From Monosporascus cannonballus (taxonomy: Eukaryota; Ascomycota; Sordariomycetes; Xylariales): DNA of 64,000 nucleotides. This document shows positions 12,320 to 23,893 of this stretch, one piece after another. Position 1 is the stretch's first letter; each line of letters starts with the position of its first letter. The stretch covers positions 372,001 through 436,000 of the forward strand of contig QJNS01000002.1 in assembly GCA_004154925.1 (NCBI GenBank), read 5' to 3'. The position numbers and the translations under genes are program-made. The notes beneath the pieces were generated by a model. The model searched no databases and was not told the DNA's origin. It was given only the letters and a program-made list of their open reading frames with translations.

Positions 12320-12545
12320 GTATCAAACAACGCCTTATTAAAAACCAACCTGGAAATCCAAAAAAGACGAGAAATACGAAATTAAACAAGTATTAAATTT
12401 TAGAATGATTGAAACAAGATCCAGTATTTAATTAAATAGAAAGATTACTAATATAAAAAATATTTAAAAACCTTTCAAGAATTTAACGAATGCGAAAAAC
12501 CTAGTTAAAACGTTTTACCGTTAAAATCATAACCGACTGTTTTAA
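12320..12545 (+). pseudogene. Chromodomain remnant (copy B)
   Basis: KYEIKQVLNFRMIETR is followed, after a one-base frame slip, by QYLIK, stop, KDY. This is the same chromodomain as at 1330-1515. The C-terminal helix (NAKNLVKTFYR-like, about 12487-12525) is recognisable. The slip and stops show it is not functional. Confidence 0.8.
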
Positions 12546-12589
12546 ACGCGGCCAAGGTCATAAGCGACAAAGATCTTTCACCTAAATCT

Positions 12590-13015
12590 ATTCCTACGGC
12601 GGTCGAAAAAAGTAAATACCTTTGTTATGGCGTCTATTTCTGAAACAAACTGCGTTTGTTCCGCTTTTATGCGACGCTGCTCCTCTTCTATTTTTTCTCG
12701 TTTTCTTTCAGTTAATCCGGATCGTACCTTTTCTGTAAAATTTTAAAGGCTTTTTTTAATAAATGCTATTATATCCGGAAACGCTTTGACCGGCTGAGGA
12801 ATTCTTTCGTCCTCTTTTCCGCGACCTCCTAGTACGCTATTAAGATATCTTCTACTTTCCGTTGTTCTTTCTATAAGCGGTTGCGTTTTTTTTTTCTTAA
12901 TTTTCACTAAGAAATGTATATTTAATATGTCGCAGACTAAGCGTTCACGGCGAGTGCAGTAGCTACAGATTGGGATGACGATTACGTAAAAACACTCTGA
13001 TTCTTCGAAACACAC
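12590..13015 (-). pseudogene. Convergent accessory ORF with Cys motif (copy B)
   Basis: This frame is opposite to pol, downstream of the chromodomain. From 13015 it is open for 90 codons and then continues in frame after a single TAA (at about 12743), so about 140 codons with one stop. That is far better preserved than the pol frame. Near the N terminus it has CSYCTRRERLVC, a compact C-x2-C-x8-C pattern that looks like a small zinc-binding or DNA-binding motif. A Lys-rich and charged middle follows, then a coiled-coil-like end (EEEQRRIKAEQTQF). No ATG is visible at the start, so the true N terminus is uncertain. The function is unknown; it could be a transposon accessory protein. Confidence 0.65.
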
Positions 13016-13634
13016 GTAATTCGAATAAAACGATGTTTTAAAACGAAACTTTCAAATAAAATTTACGCGATTGTCACGTAATTGGTGTTAATTCAAACGA
13101 AGCTTTCTTTTTTCCTTTCGTATACGGCGTATTATAGTAAAGTTAGCTACAAAACTTTAAAAGCTTTCTCTAATAAACGAAGAGACTGTTTACTACTTTA
13201 TTGTTAGAATAAAGATCTTTAAAAAGAAGAAATAATAATAGAAAAACCCGGATATTCGTTTTTAAAAACTTACTTATAAAACGTAACGCAGAATAGGCTA
13301 CGGCTAAATCTCGGCCAAAAAAGGTTTAGCCTTGGTAAGTAATCTATGAAATATAAGTAATATAAGTGATCTAAGTAGACTATATAAATTATATAAATCT
13401 ACGATATATATATTTAAAAGAAATATATAACAAACGGATTGTTTTTATGCAGATAACACCTACTTAATTTCGCTTTTTAGCTATTAATCTACGTCTTTAA
13501 TTAAAGGCGTGGTTTTCTAATTAAGGAAAAGTCCGCATATTTCTTTAACGAAGAGGTCACCGAATCATTTTTCGCTCTATTTTTATCTGCCAATCAAGAC
13601 CTCTTTTCGGATACAGCTCATACTTCCAGGTGGA

Positions 13635-14016
13635 TGTATGACAGGTTCGTTACAAAAGATTTGCGGACTCTTCCCTTAAAGAGAGAACCATGCCTTTGAT
13701 TAAAGGCTTAGATTGATAGCTCAGGGGCGAAACTAAGTATGTGTTATGTACCTAGGAAATCATTCATCATATATTTCCTTCTTGTCTCCCTTGGTCTCTG
13801 GAGATCGCGAGAGACACACCTCCTGTGTCTCCGATGGTCTCGGAAAACAGACAGAGACACGAACAGGATTCGTAATTTACTCGAAAAGTGAGGGTATAAA
13901 ATGGGCTAGCCTTATATCCTCTGAGTGGAGTCACCTCTCGACTTTAAAAACTTTTTAATAAACGAGTTTTCGATTTAAAAATATTTTTATATTTTCTTTT
14001 TACAATTTAACAAAAT
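13635..14016 (+). repeat. Candidate 3' LTR of copy B, GC-rich (uncertain)
   Basis: Directly after the 3' tail shared by copies A and B the sequence becomes GC-rich and hardly mutated. A purine stretch (AGGTGGA) precedes TGTATGACAGG, which could be an LTR start. A TATAAAAT box lies at about 13899 and an AATAAA at about 13957. No second copy is in the window, so the right border (TACAATTTAACA is one option) is a guess. The open frame at 13746-13958 inside it has no recognisable features. Confidence 0.35.
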
Positions 14017-14419
14017 TCGACGTTTAGTTAACTTTAACGCGCTTAGTAATTCGTTAAGTGAGCAACAAAATTTTATATTTTCAATATCTTAAAACCGAAT
14101 GAGTAACGTTCGTGTATATACGATAGTTGTTTCAATATTCTATTCCTTTTCGATTGAAGTTAAATTTCGCGAATTAAAAATAATATCGGTTCGGGCGAAT
14201 TTATTGTTAAATCGCACTCTTAAAGTAGTCTTTAGAACATCGTAAATAGCACTCAGCTTTTGATGAGAAAGTTTCGTGTTTTTCTTTTTAATCTAAACGG
14301 CTAGGTTTATTCTTTCTTGTATTTGTAAATCGTTTCATATTATAGTTATTAAAAAATATGTAATTAAATTTAAATAGTTAAAACTGTTAACAGAAATATA
14401 CTACTGGGTTATAGAATAC

Positions 14420-14421
<2 letters not shown>
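14010..14421 (+). repeat. Non-coding repeat S1 ending in an (AAT)n tail
   Basis: It is similar over about 400 bases to 22840-23275 (S2). Both start TTCGACGTTTA followed by TTAA-TTTAACG words. Both contain an AATTAAAAA(T/C)AAT(A/G)T stretch, both end with a TTATATTA..AATA-rich part, and both run into a trinucleotide-type microsatellite. The upstream sequences of the two copies differ. This fits two 5'-truncated 3' ends of a non-LTR retrotransposon with a repetitive tail, but no coding part is seen. Confidence 0.5.

Positions 14422-14487
<66 letters not shown>
14422..14487 (+). repeat. (AAT)n microsatellite
   Basis: About 22 uninterrupted AAT units directly after repeat S1. Its position at the repeat end suggests it is, or grew from, the tail of a retroelement. 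14488-14616 is plain AT-rich sequence up to element 2. Confidence 0.9.
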
Positions 14488-14489
<2 letters not shown>

Positions 14490-14621
14490 TTTTATATAAC
14501 CTCACCGCTTATATATTATCATCCCTCGTGTTTTAACACCTCGTAATAATGAATTCAATTAAGTTAATAATAATGTATTAAAATAAAAAATAATCGAATT
14601 CTTCTTCGCTAAACGTATTTA

Positions 14622-14993
14622 TGTGACGAACTAGGCGGTTTAACCAACTATTAAACCTTAAGTCGACGGGTTTATGTTAGCAACAGTATCGTGAAAATCT
14701 AAGCAATAAATATAGTAACGTATTACGTTTCGTAATACCAAGAATATCTTAGGTAACGAAATGTTATTGCAAATTAAAGCTATTTAAATTATAGAATTAA
14801 TAAGCGTATATATCCTTTTTTTTGGCTTAATTATTCGTAATTACGCCGTTGGTGGTAATCGCAATTATTTGGAATTACCTTTAATTATTGATAATCATTA
14901 GCTTGGCAATAATTACCGTTACGTAACCCGGGAAGTGGCCCGTATGCTCCTGCCTGACCGTTTTTTAAGACCGGAATTTATCGGGTCGTAACA
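14622..14993 (-). repeat. LTR of element 2 (3' LTR in element orientation)
   Basis: 372 bp, starting TGTGACGAACTAGG and ending GGGTCGTAACA. The half nearest the accessory ORF keeps many GC-rich words that match 21240-21383 (for example TGCTCCTGCCTGACCG). Confidence 0.92.
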
Positions 14994-15080
14994 CGATTTC
15001 CCTTTCCCCCAATCTTGCCTTTAAGATTTTTTTTCTTCTTTTTTTTCGTTTGGTAAATATCCTTCTTTTTGCTTTTAATC

Positions 15081-15690
15081 ATGTCGTTTCGTATTTCCAA
15101 AATTCGTTATATTTCTCGTTTTTCTACCGTTCGTTGTGCTGACCTCGTAAAAACCTTTGATAAATTTGGTTACGAAATTATGCTTTACTTTTATTACTTC
15201 TCAAAAAGCATAAGGTATAAAATAATGGAAAATGTCTTAAGGTATAAGAAATATGTTAATCGAAGCCGATCTTATGATAATATCGGCATGCCCATTTTTT
15301 CTTTGCAAAATATTTGTCGTAAGCATTAACGCTTAAAACGCGAAAAAACGTTTGTCGAAAAACGGTTATTAAAGCTTTAGCGGTTTTACCTCAAAACTTA
15401 ACGTAAATACCAGAAAAAAATAAATAAAGTTTTTTCTCATCTTATTCGTTTACATTAACAAAAGGCCCTGGCTCGTTCGAAAGGCGTTACCATGGTATAA
15501 TATAAGTTCCAATCGTTAGATAAGTTAAAGGAACAAAAACGTCAGAAATAAAAGTAATTAAAGGCCGCCGTTACGGCTACCACGTTAACGTAAACCGTAG
15601 CCGATTAGCCCGATATCCCGGTTATTAATTGGTTAACCGTTAATTAAGACGCGCTTATCGTTACTGGTAAAAATTTTTCAACAGACGTTA
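15081..15690 (+). pseudogene. Convergent accessory ORF (element 2), most complete copy
   Basis: The ATG at 15081 opens a frame free of stops for 82 codons (to the TAA at 15327-15329). It then continues in the same frame, with about ten TAA/TAG stops and no frameshift, to about 15690, roughly 200 codons. The N-terminal part has Tyr in a spacing expected of Cys (YFYYF, then RYKKYVNRSRSYDNI); TGC/TGT-to-TAC/TAT is the RIP-type change. The later part reads KREKTFVEKRLLKL, KKINKVFSHLIRL, RSKGVTMV and QSLDKLKEQKRQK, typical of a basic coiled coil. RSKG and QSLxKLxxQKR recur in element C. The role is unknown. The frame lies head-to-head with pol inside the element, so it may be transcribed from the 3' LTR side. 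Confidence 0.7.
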
Positions 15691-15739
15691 GGCGCTAATA
15701 AGGTTCTTAACGGGTTCCTAGGTGTTCTCGGAATTTAAG

Positions 15740-18700
15740 TATTTTTTTTCATTTAATCAGATATTAAGTAAATCCGTTTTGTTTTCGTATATTAAAAATT
15801 TTTTTTACTTCGTATACCTGTTCGTCTTTTATTTTCATATTATTTTGTACCGTATACACCTTAATCGTATTTGCTATTAATTCGAATAAGAAAATATAAA
15901 AAATTCAATAAAAATTAACTTTTAATAGGAATTCCAATTAATAATTATTTTCTAAGATTTTTTTAGCGATTTTATATGGACCGATATATTTGAAATCGAA
16001 TATTTTGCTAGATTTTTTTGTCTGAAAATTTTTTGTACTAAGGAAAACCATTTCCCTCTTTTCGAAAATTAATCCCTTTAACCCTTTTTAATTATAATAT
16101 TTACTTGTTTAATTCCGTACGAATTCCAATTCTGTTTTTATTTTTTGATATAGCTATTGTAATTATTCTGATATAAGGATTACTTTAACATTAATTAAAC
16201 CGTTATCGCGCATTTCTGTATAAACCTCTGAAATAAAACCAAAATTTGCGTTCGCAAATATTATTTTAATATTTTCGTAATAACCTATGTTATAAGTTAA
16301 TTAAATAATCGGTAGCTTTTTAACCCCGTTATTTTATTCGTAATTTATATAATATTGTAAATAAGTTTTTAAAATTTAATTTATTCGTTTTATTTATTTA
16401 TCTGTTTACAGTTTAAATACGTTAGATAATTTGTAATTTAAGCCGATTTACACTATAAAGCCTTGCCAAAATTTGGATACAAATATTAATCCTTTATTTG
16501 ATATAATATTTGTTAATAATCCGTATATGTTAAAAATGTATTTGAAAAAAAATATATACCAGTTATTCGGCATTTATATCCTTATAATATAGTAAAAAAA
16601 TAAGAAAATTTCGTAAATCGATCGATAATTACGAAAATATTATCGTAATATATTTTTGTAATTAAATTTTTTATATAAAAAATTTAATAATAAAGTTAAA
16701 TATAATTAAATATTATAATCGCTTTATGATTAATAATAATTATAATTATCTATATGGGTTATGTCGTCGAGCCTTTGCTCTGGCGTAATTATCGCATTAT
16801 TATATAATTTTCCGTATTATTAATTTTATTCTGGGAAAAGGTATATACGTTAAAATCTTTTTAGGGTTTTATAAATCCTTAAATATCCATATAACTGATA
16901 TTCGTATATTTTTAGTACTAATTTTCTTTAATATTTTTCCGGAATTTACATTTTATCCGTTTTTTGGTTTACTAGGAGGCTGTCGTTATATAATTAAATT
17001 TCCTAATATATATCGTTAGGTATTGCCCGAATCGTCGCAATTTATCGTAAATGTAAATACATTTTTATAATAATATCAAAAATTATATGGCTAACCTTAA
17101 TTTTTTTTCGAAATTTAATGGCCTATTCAGAATATTTACTTTACCGTTTTTTAATCCTTTTTTATAGATAATAACAAAATCGAAATTCGCCAATTTTTCT
17201 ACGTATTTTAATTATCGTCCTATAAATTCCCTAATCGTAATAAATCGGGTAAGATTTTAATAATTCGTATAAACCTTAATCTGGTGCAAGTTTCTTTTTA
17301 AAAAATACCTAAACTCCCGAAATGCCATAATAAGAACCATATATTCCTTATTTAAAATACCATAACTAAGTTTGACTTTTTTCAACTTATACGAAAAGAA
17401 TGTAATAAGATGCAATTTGCCTTAATTATTTCGCTATCCGATCATTACGTTTAACGCGTAATCCGAAATATCAGTTTTTAATTTAACGGAACGGTTTAAA
17501 TTATACATAATCAATATTAATTTATTAATAATCGCATCCTTAATAACCTAAAATAATTTTTCTATATTTGACGTCCATTTAAATTCTTTTTTTTTCGTAA
17601 AATTTATTAAAAATATAATTATTTTATTAAGATTTTGAATAAACTTCCTATAATAATTAACGAATCCAAAAAATGCCTATATTTCCTTAACCGTAATTAA
17701 TATCTATAATTTTGTAACTACAACGATTTTCTTAAAATCCATTCTAATATATCCTGGGGTAATAATATATCCCAGATATTCCATTTCCTATATATGGAAT
17801 TAACTTTTTTCCACATTAACGAATAACTTTACGTTGTGTAAAACTTAAAAAACCTTAAAAATATATTTTACGTATATTTCTTCCGTTTTTAAGAAAATAA
17901 ATATATTATTAAAATAACAAAGGACACAAATATTAAAATATTTTCGTAATACGTAATATATTATCAGCTGAAAAATTGCTAATACGTTTATAAATCCTAT
18001 TAATATAACCAAATACTTAAATAATTCGTAATTCGTTTCAAAAATTATTTTCTATTTATATTCTTTTTTAATTTTAATAAAGTTATATTTAATTTTAAAA
18101 TCGAATATTATAAATTATTTAGTTCCGTAAAATCGGTTTTTCATTTCCGTAATTAAGGGTAGTAATATTCGATCCTTAACAGTAATATTATTTAATTATC
18201 GATAATTAACCATAAACCGTAATTTTCCATTTTTTTAAAATACGAAAAATATCAAATATCCTACCGGTAACTTCAAAGGTCGAATCCATTTTTTCTGTAA
18301 CTAATTTTCCAGATATTCTTTGAAAATACGTAACTCGTTTCCGTTAAAGTTATAAGTAAGGTAAAACCTTGTCCAAAATCCTTTTTAAAAAATTATTTCG
18401 TAATCTTATTCGCTATATTCCGGTAACTTTATATCGAATTCCTTTTTGAAAAGCTGTTAATATTTATAATATTATAATAACATATTAATTAAGTTTTCTA
18501 ACATTTTACGCTATTATTCTTATTATTCCAAATCGTTATTTAATTATTTTAATTTTATTTTAATAATAATAATAATAAAACATTATATTTTTTTTTAATA
18601 CTTATTTTTTTAAATTTTATTCCTTTAAATAATATGGTATTTATCGTATCCTTATACTTATATTTATCGCCATTATTAATCGAATAGTAAAATCTTAATT

Positions 18701-20900
18701 TGTTTTATTTATTAATAAAAAATAAAAACGAACTTTACCTAATTAATTCTGCCGTTAATTAAAATTCCGTATTAGCATATTTATAATAATCTTAAGATTA
18801 TATTATAATTCCCAAATAAAACGATATCGAAATTAACTATCTAATGTCGTTCTTTAATAAAAATCTCGAAATAATTAATTTTGCGTATAATTTTTTTATT
18901 ATCATAAACGAATTCCTTACTTTCGGCATTCGTCGTTATGTAAGATTTTAACTTATACGTTTATAATAATTTCAACTTATTAACCATATCCGGTATAATA
19001 TAATTTCCGTCTAGAATTCCGCAATCCATTATTACAATATATTAATACGTTCCAATTTATATGTCCAAAGTAATAAGGTCGTTAACGTTTCTTATTATCG
19101 CGTTTAAAACCTTTTTTAAAAGTTCCCTTTAATTCCTTTAAGTTTCGTTATCCTGCGGCTTTTTTACAAATAACCTGTTTCTTTTAACTTTTATTTAAAT
19201 ATGTCGAATTTTATTTATATTTCTGTATATAACGTATTAAACTGTTATATTTATTGTTATTATCGGCGTACTATTCCTTCCAACCGTATTAATTATTCTT
19301 AATTATTTTACAATTTTTTTCTGTATCCAATAAATTATTTTCTCATATTTACAACTATATCCTATTATACATTATTTTAATTATCGTTCCAAAAATCTCC
19401 TATAAACCAACGTATCTTTTCCATAATAGCTTTTTTTTCGTAAAAAACTATAGTAAATATCTATTCAAAATAAAAACCCGTAATAATTTTCTAATAATGT
19501 TTTTTTACCGTACGCTGGATTAACTTTTTTCCGTTTAATAATTATATTATCCATAATAACAAAAAGGGTTTTCCTACGAACATTATTTTCTTTCGGGCCA
19601 GCTCTTTATTTCGGCCAGCTATTAGATTTTTCTTGGGGCTATGGTTCGAAACTATCGATATTATTAATTATTATTTTTGTTATACCCGGGACGGTTTAAA
19701 AAATCAAATCCCTTTTAATATATACGGGTAATTCGTACGTAAATATGTTGTTTTTATTTTTCGTAATCGGGATATTTTCGTCGTCGACAGTATACAGTAT
19801 ACATTCTACTATATCGATCGGGTATTCCGGGGCAAAATCTTTTTATTTAATTCCAGTACTTATATAATTATCCTCATAATGCTTTTTGTTATATTCGTAA
19901 TACCTATTAAATTATTTTTCTGGCTTTTCGTATTATTCGTCGAATTTCTTATCGTAATAATCCTTATTAAACCTTTTACTTAAGGCCTAATATATATTTA
20001 ACTTAAATTATGTTAATAATCTTATTATCGTTTCCTTAATTATTCTTAGGTTATTTCTCCGGTACAGGGATCCAGTTATTTTATCGTAATTTTTTGGGTT
20101 TTTTATATTTATAAACCTTATATCCCATTTTGCCGTAATCAAAATTTTTAATCTGGCTTTAATCTTATTTATGGGTAACGCCGAATTCTATAAGTCCTGG
20201 CGCTATTCTATAAGAAATAGAAAATGCGTTTTGTTTTTTCCCCTGGTTAAACTTGTTATATCCCGAACGTAAAACATATTATGCTTTTTTTTGGGTTATT
20301 TTTCAAATTATTAATTATTAATCTTAATTATTTTTATAACATATCAATTTAAGGCAATTAATCGTTTAATCCGAATAATCTTATTTTTTATCTTATCCTT
20401 TAGCCCTTTATAAAATATATCGATAAAGATATCGGCTTTATCGTTTTCCTATTCCCCTTTAGCCGCAAAACTTTTAAATATTACGCCATATTTAAATACG
20501 GATCCTTTTTATCGGAATCATAAAAGTTATTAAGCCGTTAATCGTTTTTTATCCGGATTACCGAAATTATCGCGTATTTTATTTTCGAAATTCATATAAG
20601 TTAAAAAAATCTTATTAGTAAAATCCTTTTTATTTACTTTTTTTACTTCCAGGAAATTTCTTATAATAGGCTCAAATTAATTAGCTTCAATTTTTATTAG
20701 GCATATTTTTACTGCTAAAACCATATCTGCTAAGTTATTAAGATTTAAAAAGTAAAGGTAAATTCGTGCCTAAGTTAAAAGAGTTTAAAAGTTGCTTTTT
20801 TCATCGTAAGGTTCTAATTTTTTTTGGCTTTATGCGAATAAAAAAAATTAGGTAAATAACGTAACCCTAAGTTATCGAACTTTTTTTTTAGTTCTTAAAT
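15740..20900 (-). pseudogene. gag-pol polyprotein remnant (element 2)
   Basis: Minus-strand translation gives a chromodomain (VYEVKKIFNIRKQNGF, about 15755-15850). The integrase zinc-binding end is at about 16750 (CDNYAREKARRHNPY; the second Cys is now Tyr). The RT blocks (GLWLIIDN near a YRGLN position, KTDF and ILKLNI for LDL) are at about 17980-18290. The order matches Ty3/gypsy chromoviruses. The gag region gives no zinc knuckle that I can place. It is non-functional. Confidence 0.75.
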
Positions 20901-21008
20901 TCGAACTTGAAATTATTAAATAAGGGTTTCCTAAATGTTAGTTAATATTTTAACAATATTAAATATTGCTTAAAATTTAACGGTATTATTAAATAAAAAT
21001 TTACAATA

Positions 21009-21383
21009 TATAATAAATTAAACGGTTTAAATAATTCTTAAACCTTAAATTAACGGGTTTATATTAATAAAAATATCGTAAAAATCTAAATAATAAATAT
21101 AATAACGTATTACGTTTCGTAATACTAAAGATACCTTAAGTAACGAAATATTATTGCAAGCTAAAATTATCTAAATTATGGAATTAATAAACGTATATAT
21201 CCTTTTTCTTTTTGGCTTAATCATTCGTAATTACGCCGTTGGTAATAATTGCGATTATTTGGGATCACCTTTAATCATTAATAATTACTGGCTTGGCAGT
21301 GATTACCGTTACGTGACCCGGGAGGTGGCCCGTGTGCTCCTGCCTGACCGTTTCTTGAGACCGGAGCTTGTCGGGTCGTAACA
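21009..21383 (-). repeat. LTR of element 2 (5' LTR in element orientation)
   Basis: 375 bp, a partner of 14622-14993. Its left half is heavily mutated (starts TATAATAAATTA), while 21230-21383 is GC-rich and almost undamaged (TGACCCGGGAGGTGGCC, TGCTCCTGCCTGACCG). An open stretch at 21178-21381 is simply this less-mutated LTR and not a gene. Confidence 0.92.
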
Positions 21384-21388
21384 ATTTA

Positions 21389-22510
21389 CAACTTCGTCAT
21401 AAATACGTGCATTATACTCGGGCTTATTGCAAATATTAGATTTTCGTTTCTTAGTTTTAGCTATTTTACAACAACTACTTCGAAGCGTTATTAATTATAT
21501 TTTTGTATTATTCTCGTTTTTTCGGCGAAAAAAGACCTTTATTTTTAGTATTTTAACATTTCCTTAAAATATGTTTTACTTCGCATAATTATGTAATTTT
21601 ACTTTGAAAAAAGGTAATTTCGTTGAAAAATAATAAGTTATTTTTTATCAACATACTAGCCGATTTAACGATTTTTTTTAAGGAACTATCTTAATTATTT
21701 CTTATCTTTCTTTTACAAATAACGTTCTAACCTCATTATCTTTAATATTCTCAAATATTTTCGTAAACGAAAAACGGATAAAGGCGGTAGAAATTAATAA
21801 AAAGACAATCCGCGTAAATATATCCAAAAAGATTTTATATTCGAAAAAAAATATTATTAAAGTTACATAAAATAAAGCCAGCATTCTCAAATGCAAATAT
21901 AATATCATCGAACGTTATAATAATTTAAAACTCGTCGTAAAAACCGGCAAAAAAACATTTTTTAATAATATAAATACAATAACATCGTATTACGTTTTGG
22001 ATAGACTGTTAATAAACGCGTTTTAAAATAAAATAATTAAAATACGTTGAAAGAGTAAGACCAAGTAAAAAGTTTGCGAATATATAAAACGTAATACTTT
22101 CGTAATTAGCGTAATATTTTTCGAACTGCATTAAATAATAATTTTCGTAATCGTTAAAAGCAACATATCGAACTCGATATACGTTTTTAAATATATTTAT
22201 TAAAATATTAAATTTATTTTAAACTTAATTGATTTAGTATGTAATTATTATTTCTTTATACGATATCCTAATTATTTATTAAGAATCAGTTATTACAGTA
22301 CCAAAAGTTATAATTAACTTTCCGCGTTATAATACTAAATAAAGATATAATTTAATTCTAAATGTTAACTTAAAAAACAGAATTTATTTCTCAATTCTAT
22401 TACATATATATAGGCTTTTTATATTTTTAACAATAATAATTACTTTATTCGTTATTGTAAAAAACCCTTATCAAAAATCAAATTTCGTTAAAGTTATCAA
22501 TATCCTTTTA
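21389..22510. other. AT-rich stretch, nothing assigned
   Basis: This is pre-insertion flank of element 2. It is AT-rich with scattered CG dinucleotides and looks RIP-mutated. A 68-codon hydrophobic open frame on the minus strand (21702-21908) has no features of a real protein. I see no LTR, inverted repeat or known domain. Confidence 0.5.
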
Positions 22511-22720
22511 TGATATGTAAGATAACGAACCGCTGTGAGCTAGGATAAGATGATCTCCGACCAGTCGTAGAGCAGATTCCAAGAAGTAAGTGTATTAGGT
22601 TACTTCCATCTAGCGTTTCTTACTAGCTACTAGATGGTTATTTGTACTGGTGCGTGAGTCTGTGGCTGGTCGGACACCAGCCACAGCTCCATAGAAACGG
22701 TATTCTCGTTCGATATCGTG
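22511..22720. other. GC-richer island with hairpin, possible solo LTR
   Basis: About 200 bases of near-normal composition in AT-rich surroundings. It contains a perfect 11-bp stem with a 5-base loop (CTGTGGCTGGT at 22660-22670 and ACCAGCCACAG at 22676-22686) and a looser CCATCTAG/CTAGATGG pair. TTTTA occurs on both sides (22506-22510 and 22721-22725), and the left end starts TG, but the right end is not CA, so an LTR origin is only a possibility. Confidence 0.35.
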
Positions 22721-22839
22721 TTTTACGATTATAACCCGCAAAAATTCGAATTATTTACGAAATAATTTTAAATTTTCGTATAAAATTCTTTAATCGTCAG
22801 TTTTCCCATTAAAATTTGTATAAAGCTTTTTTTCTGTTT

Positions 22840-23275
22840 AAAAAAGTTCGACGTTTAATTAATTTTAACGTATTTCGTAACGCGTTAAGTAAGTAATATA
22901 TTAACTATATTTTTAACGTATTAAAGTTGGACAGCGAACGTTCGAGTATTTAAATTAAGAATTCGGTCGATAATCGATTTTTTTTCGGCCAACTTTAATT
23001 TTCGCAAATTAAAAACAATGTGGACTTAGGAAGTTATATCGTTATATCGGTTTCTTAAAATAAATTCCTTAACGTTATATATCGAATAAAGACGTTTATA
23101 ACCAGGTTTTAGGTTTTCTTTGTTTGTTTAAATAGCTAAATTCATCGTACTTTCCGTTGTAAGCTGTTTTATATTACTGGTAGTAAGAAATAAATTATTA
23201 ATTTTAAATAATTACGACTTGTTAAAAAACAAGCGATGAGCTTGTATAAGTAGTAAGCTTGTATAAAACGTGAAT
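22840..23275 (+). repeat. Non-coding repeat S2 ending in (AACAACAAT)n
   Basis: This is the partner of S1 (14010-14421), starting TTCGACGTTTAATTAA and showing the same succession of words up to the microsatellite. It is more mutated than S1. Near its end it carries two copies of an AGCTTGTATAA word (about 23236-23262) that S1 lacks. The intervening 22721-22839 is plain AT-rich sequence. Confidence 0.5.
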
Positions 23276-23391
23276 AATAATAATAACAATAACAATAATA
23301 ACAACAATAACAACAATAACAACAATAACAACAATAACAACAATAACAACAATAACAACAATAACAACAATAACAACAATAACAACAATAA
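23276..23391 (+). repeat. (AACAACAAT)n minisatellite
   Basis: A nine-base unit is repeated about ten times after a short AAT/AAC transition. It keeps C in AAC contexts, so this tract has not been RIP-mutated. 23392-23589 is AT-rich, with a GTCCGAATTTAGTT / GTCCGAACGG near-repeat, and otherwise unassigned. Confidence 0.9.
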
Positions 23392-23589
23392 TTATAATAA
23401 ACTGTTTTAAAAATATTTATATAATAAATTCTATGTAAATATTATAAAAGATTGATCTGAGTCCGAATTTAGTTTAATCTAAGATTAGTTTAAAATCAGT
23501 TCAAAACCAGTCCGAACGGAATCTTAAATTAGTTTTATAAATAAATATAAATTGGATTCATTTTTAACCACTTTAAAATCTAACTTTCC

Positions 23590-23867
23590 GCATTATCTCC
23601 AGGGATTTAGAAGTGGTGTGTGGGGTTTAGCAAATGTGGTGCGTGGCGGTGCAAAGTGAGGCTTGGAGGTGGTGGCACTGATCTCTGGAGGTGGTGTTTA
23701 CTATGCGCCCTAATGATACTCCTGAAAAAAATGAACCATCGATAAAGTTGTAATATGGCGATTTGTTATGAAAACTAAAGCTTCCTTATCAGGTCCGTAA
23801 ACACGAAATAAATCCAAAAAGAGTAACATGACTCATATTCCGTATAAGGCCTCGAAGCCTCTAACCT
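23590..23867. other. GC-richer island, G/T-biased, unassigned
   Basis: 23600-23710 is rich in GGTGG and GTGTGG words on the plus strand and is bracketed by imperfect CTCCAG/CTGGAG words (about 23599 and 23690). It is not coding in any frame that I can follow. It could be a leftover of single-copy DNA or the end of a DNA transposon. Confidence 0.4.
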
Positions 23868-23893
23868 CGAACTCTATCAAATAAATTACCCTA

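Larger units (their letters stand above)
9251..13634 (+). mobile_element. Ty3/gypsy chromovirus copy B, 5' truncated, RIP-degraded
   Basis: This is a second copy of the copy A family. It begins abruptly at the end of element 1, a short way upstream of the reverse transcriptase, so LTR, gag and protease are missing or unreadable. Reverse transcriptase, RNase H, integrase, chromodomain and the 3' tail follow in order. The integrase is interrupted by a 150-bp solo LTR at 11057-11206. Sequence from the integrase to about 13552 is alignable with 90-2479 of copy A. Confidence 0.85.
14622..21383 (-). mobile_element. Complete Ty3/gypsy chromovirus element 2 with TSD
   Basis: LTRs at 14622-14993 and 21009-21383 enclose a minus-strand chromovirus. 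The insertion is flanked by ATTTA on both sides (14617-14621 and 21384-21388), so both borders are secure. Total length is 6762 bp. On the minus strand the order from the 5' LTR is gag (unreadable), reverse transcriptase (about 17980-18290), integrase Cys region (about 16690-16830) and chromodomain (about 15755-15850). A convergent accessory frame (15081-15690, plus strand) lies before the 3' LTR. RIP has left stops throughout. Confidence 0.93.

Noticed and set aside
13746..13958. 70-codon plus-strand frame in the GC-rich patch
   Set aside because: It spans the TATAAAAT box and purine-rich LTR-like sequence and has no protein features.
21178..21381. 67-codon open frame on the plus strand
   Set aside because: It lies wholly inside the element 2 LTR and is open only because that half is less mutated.
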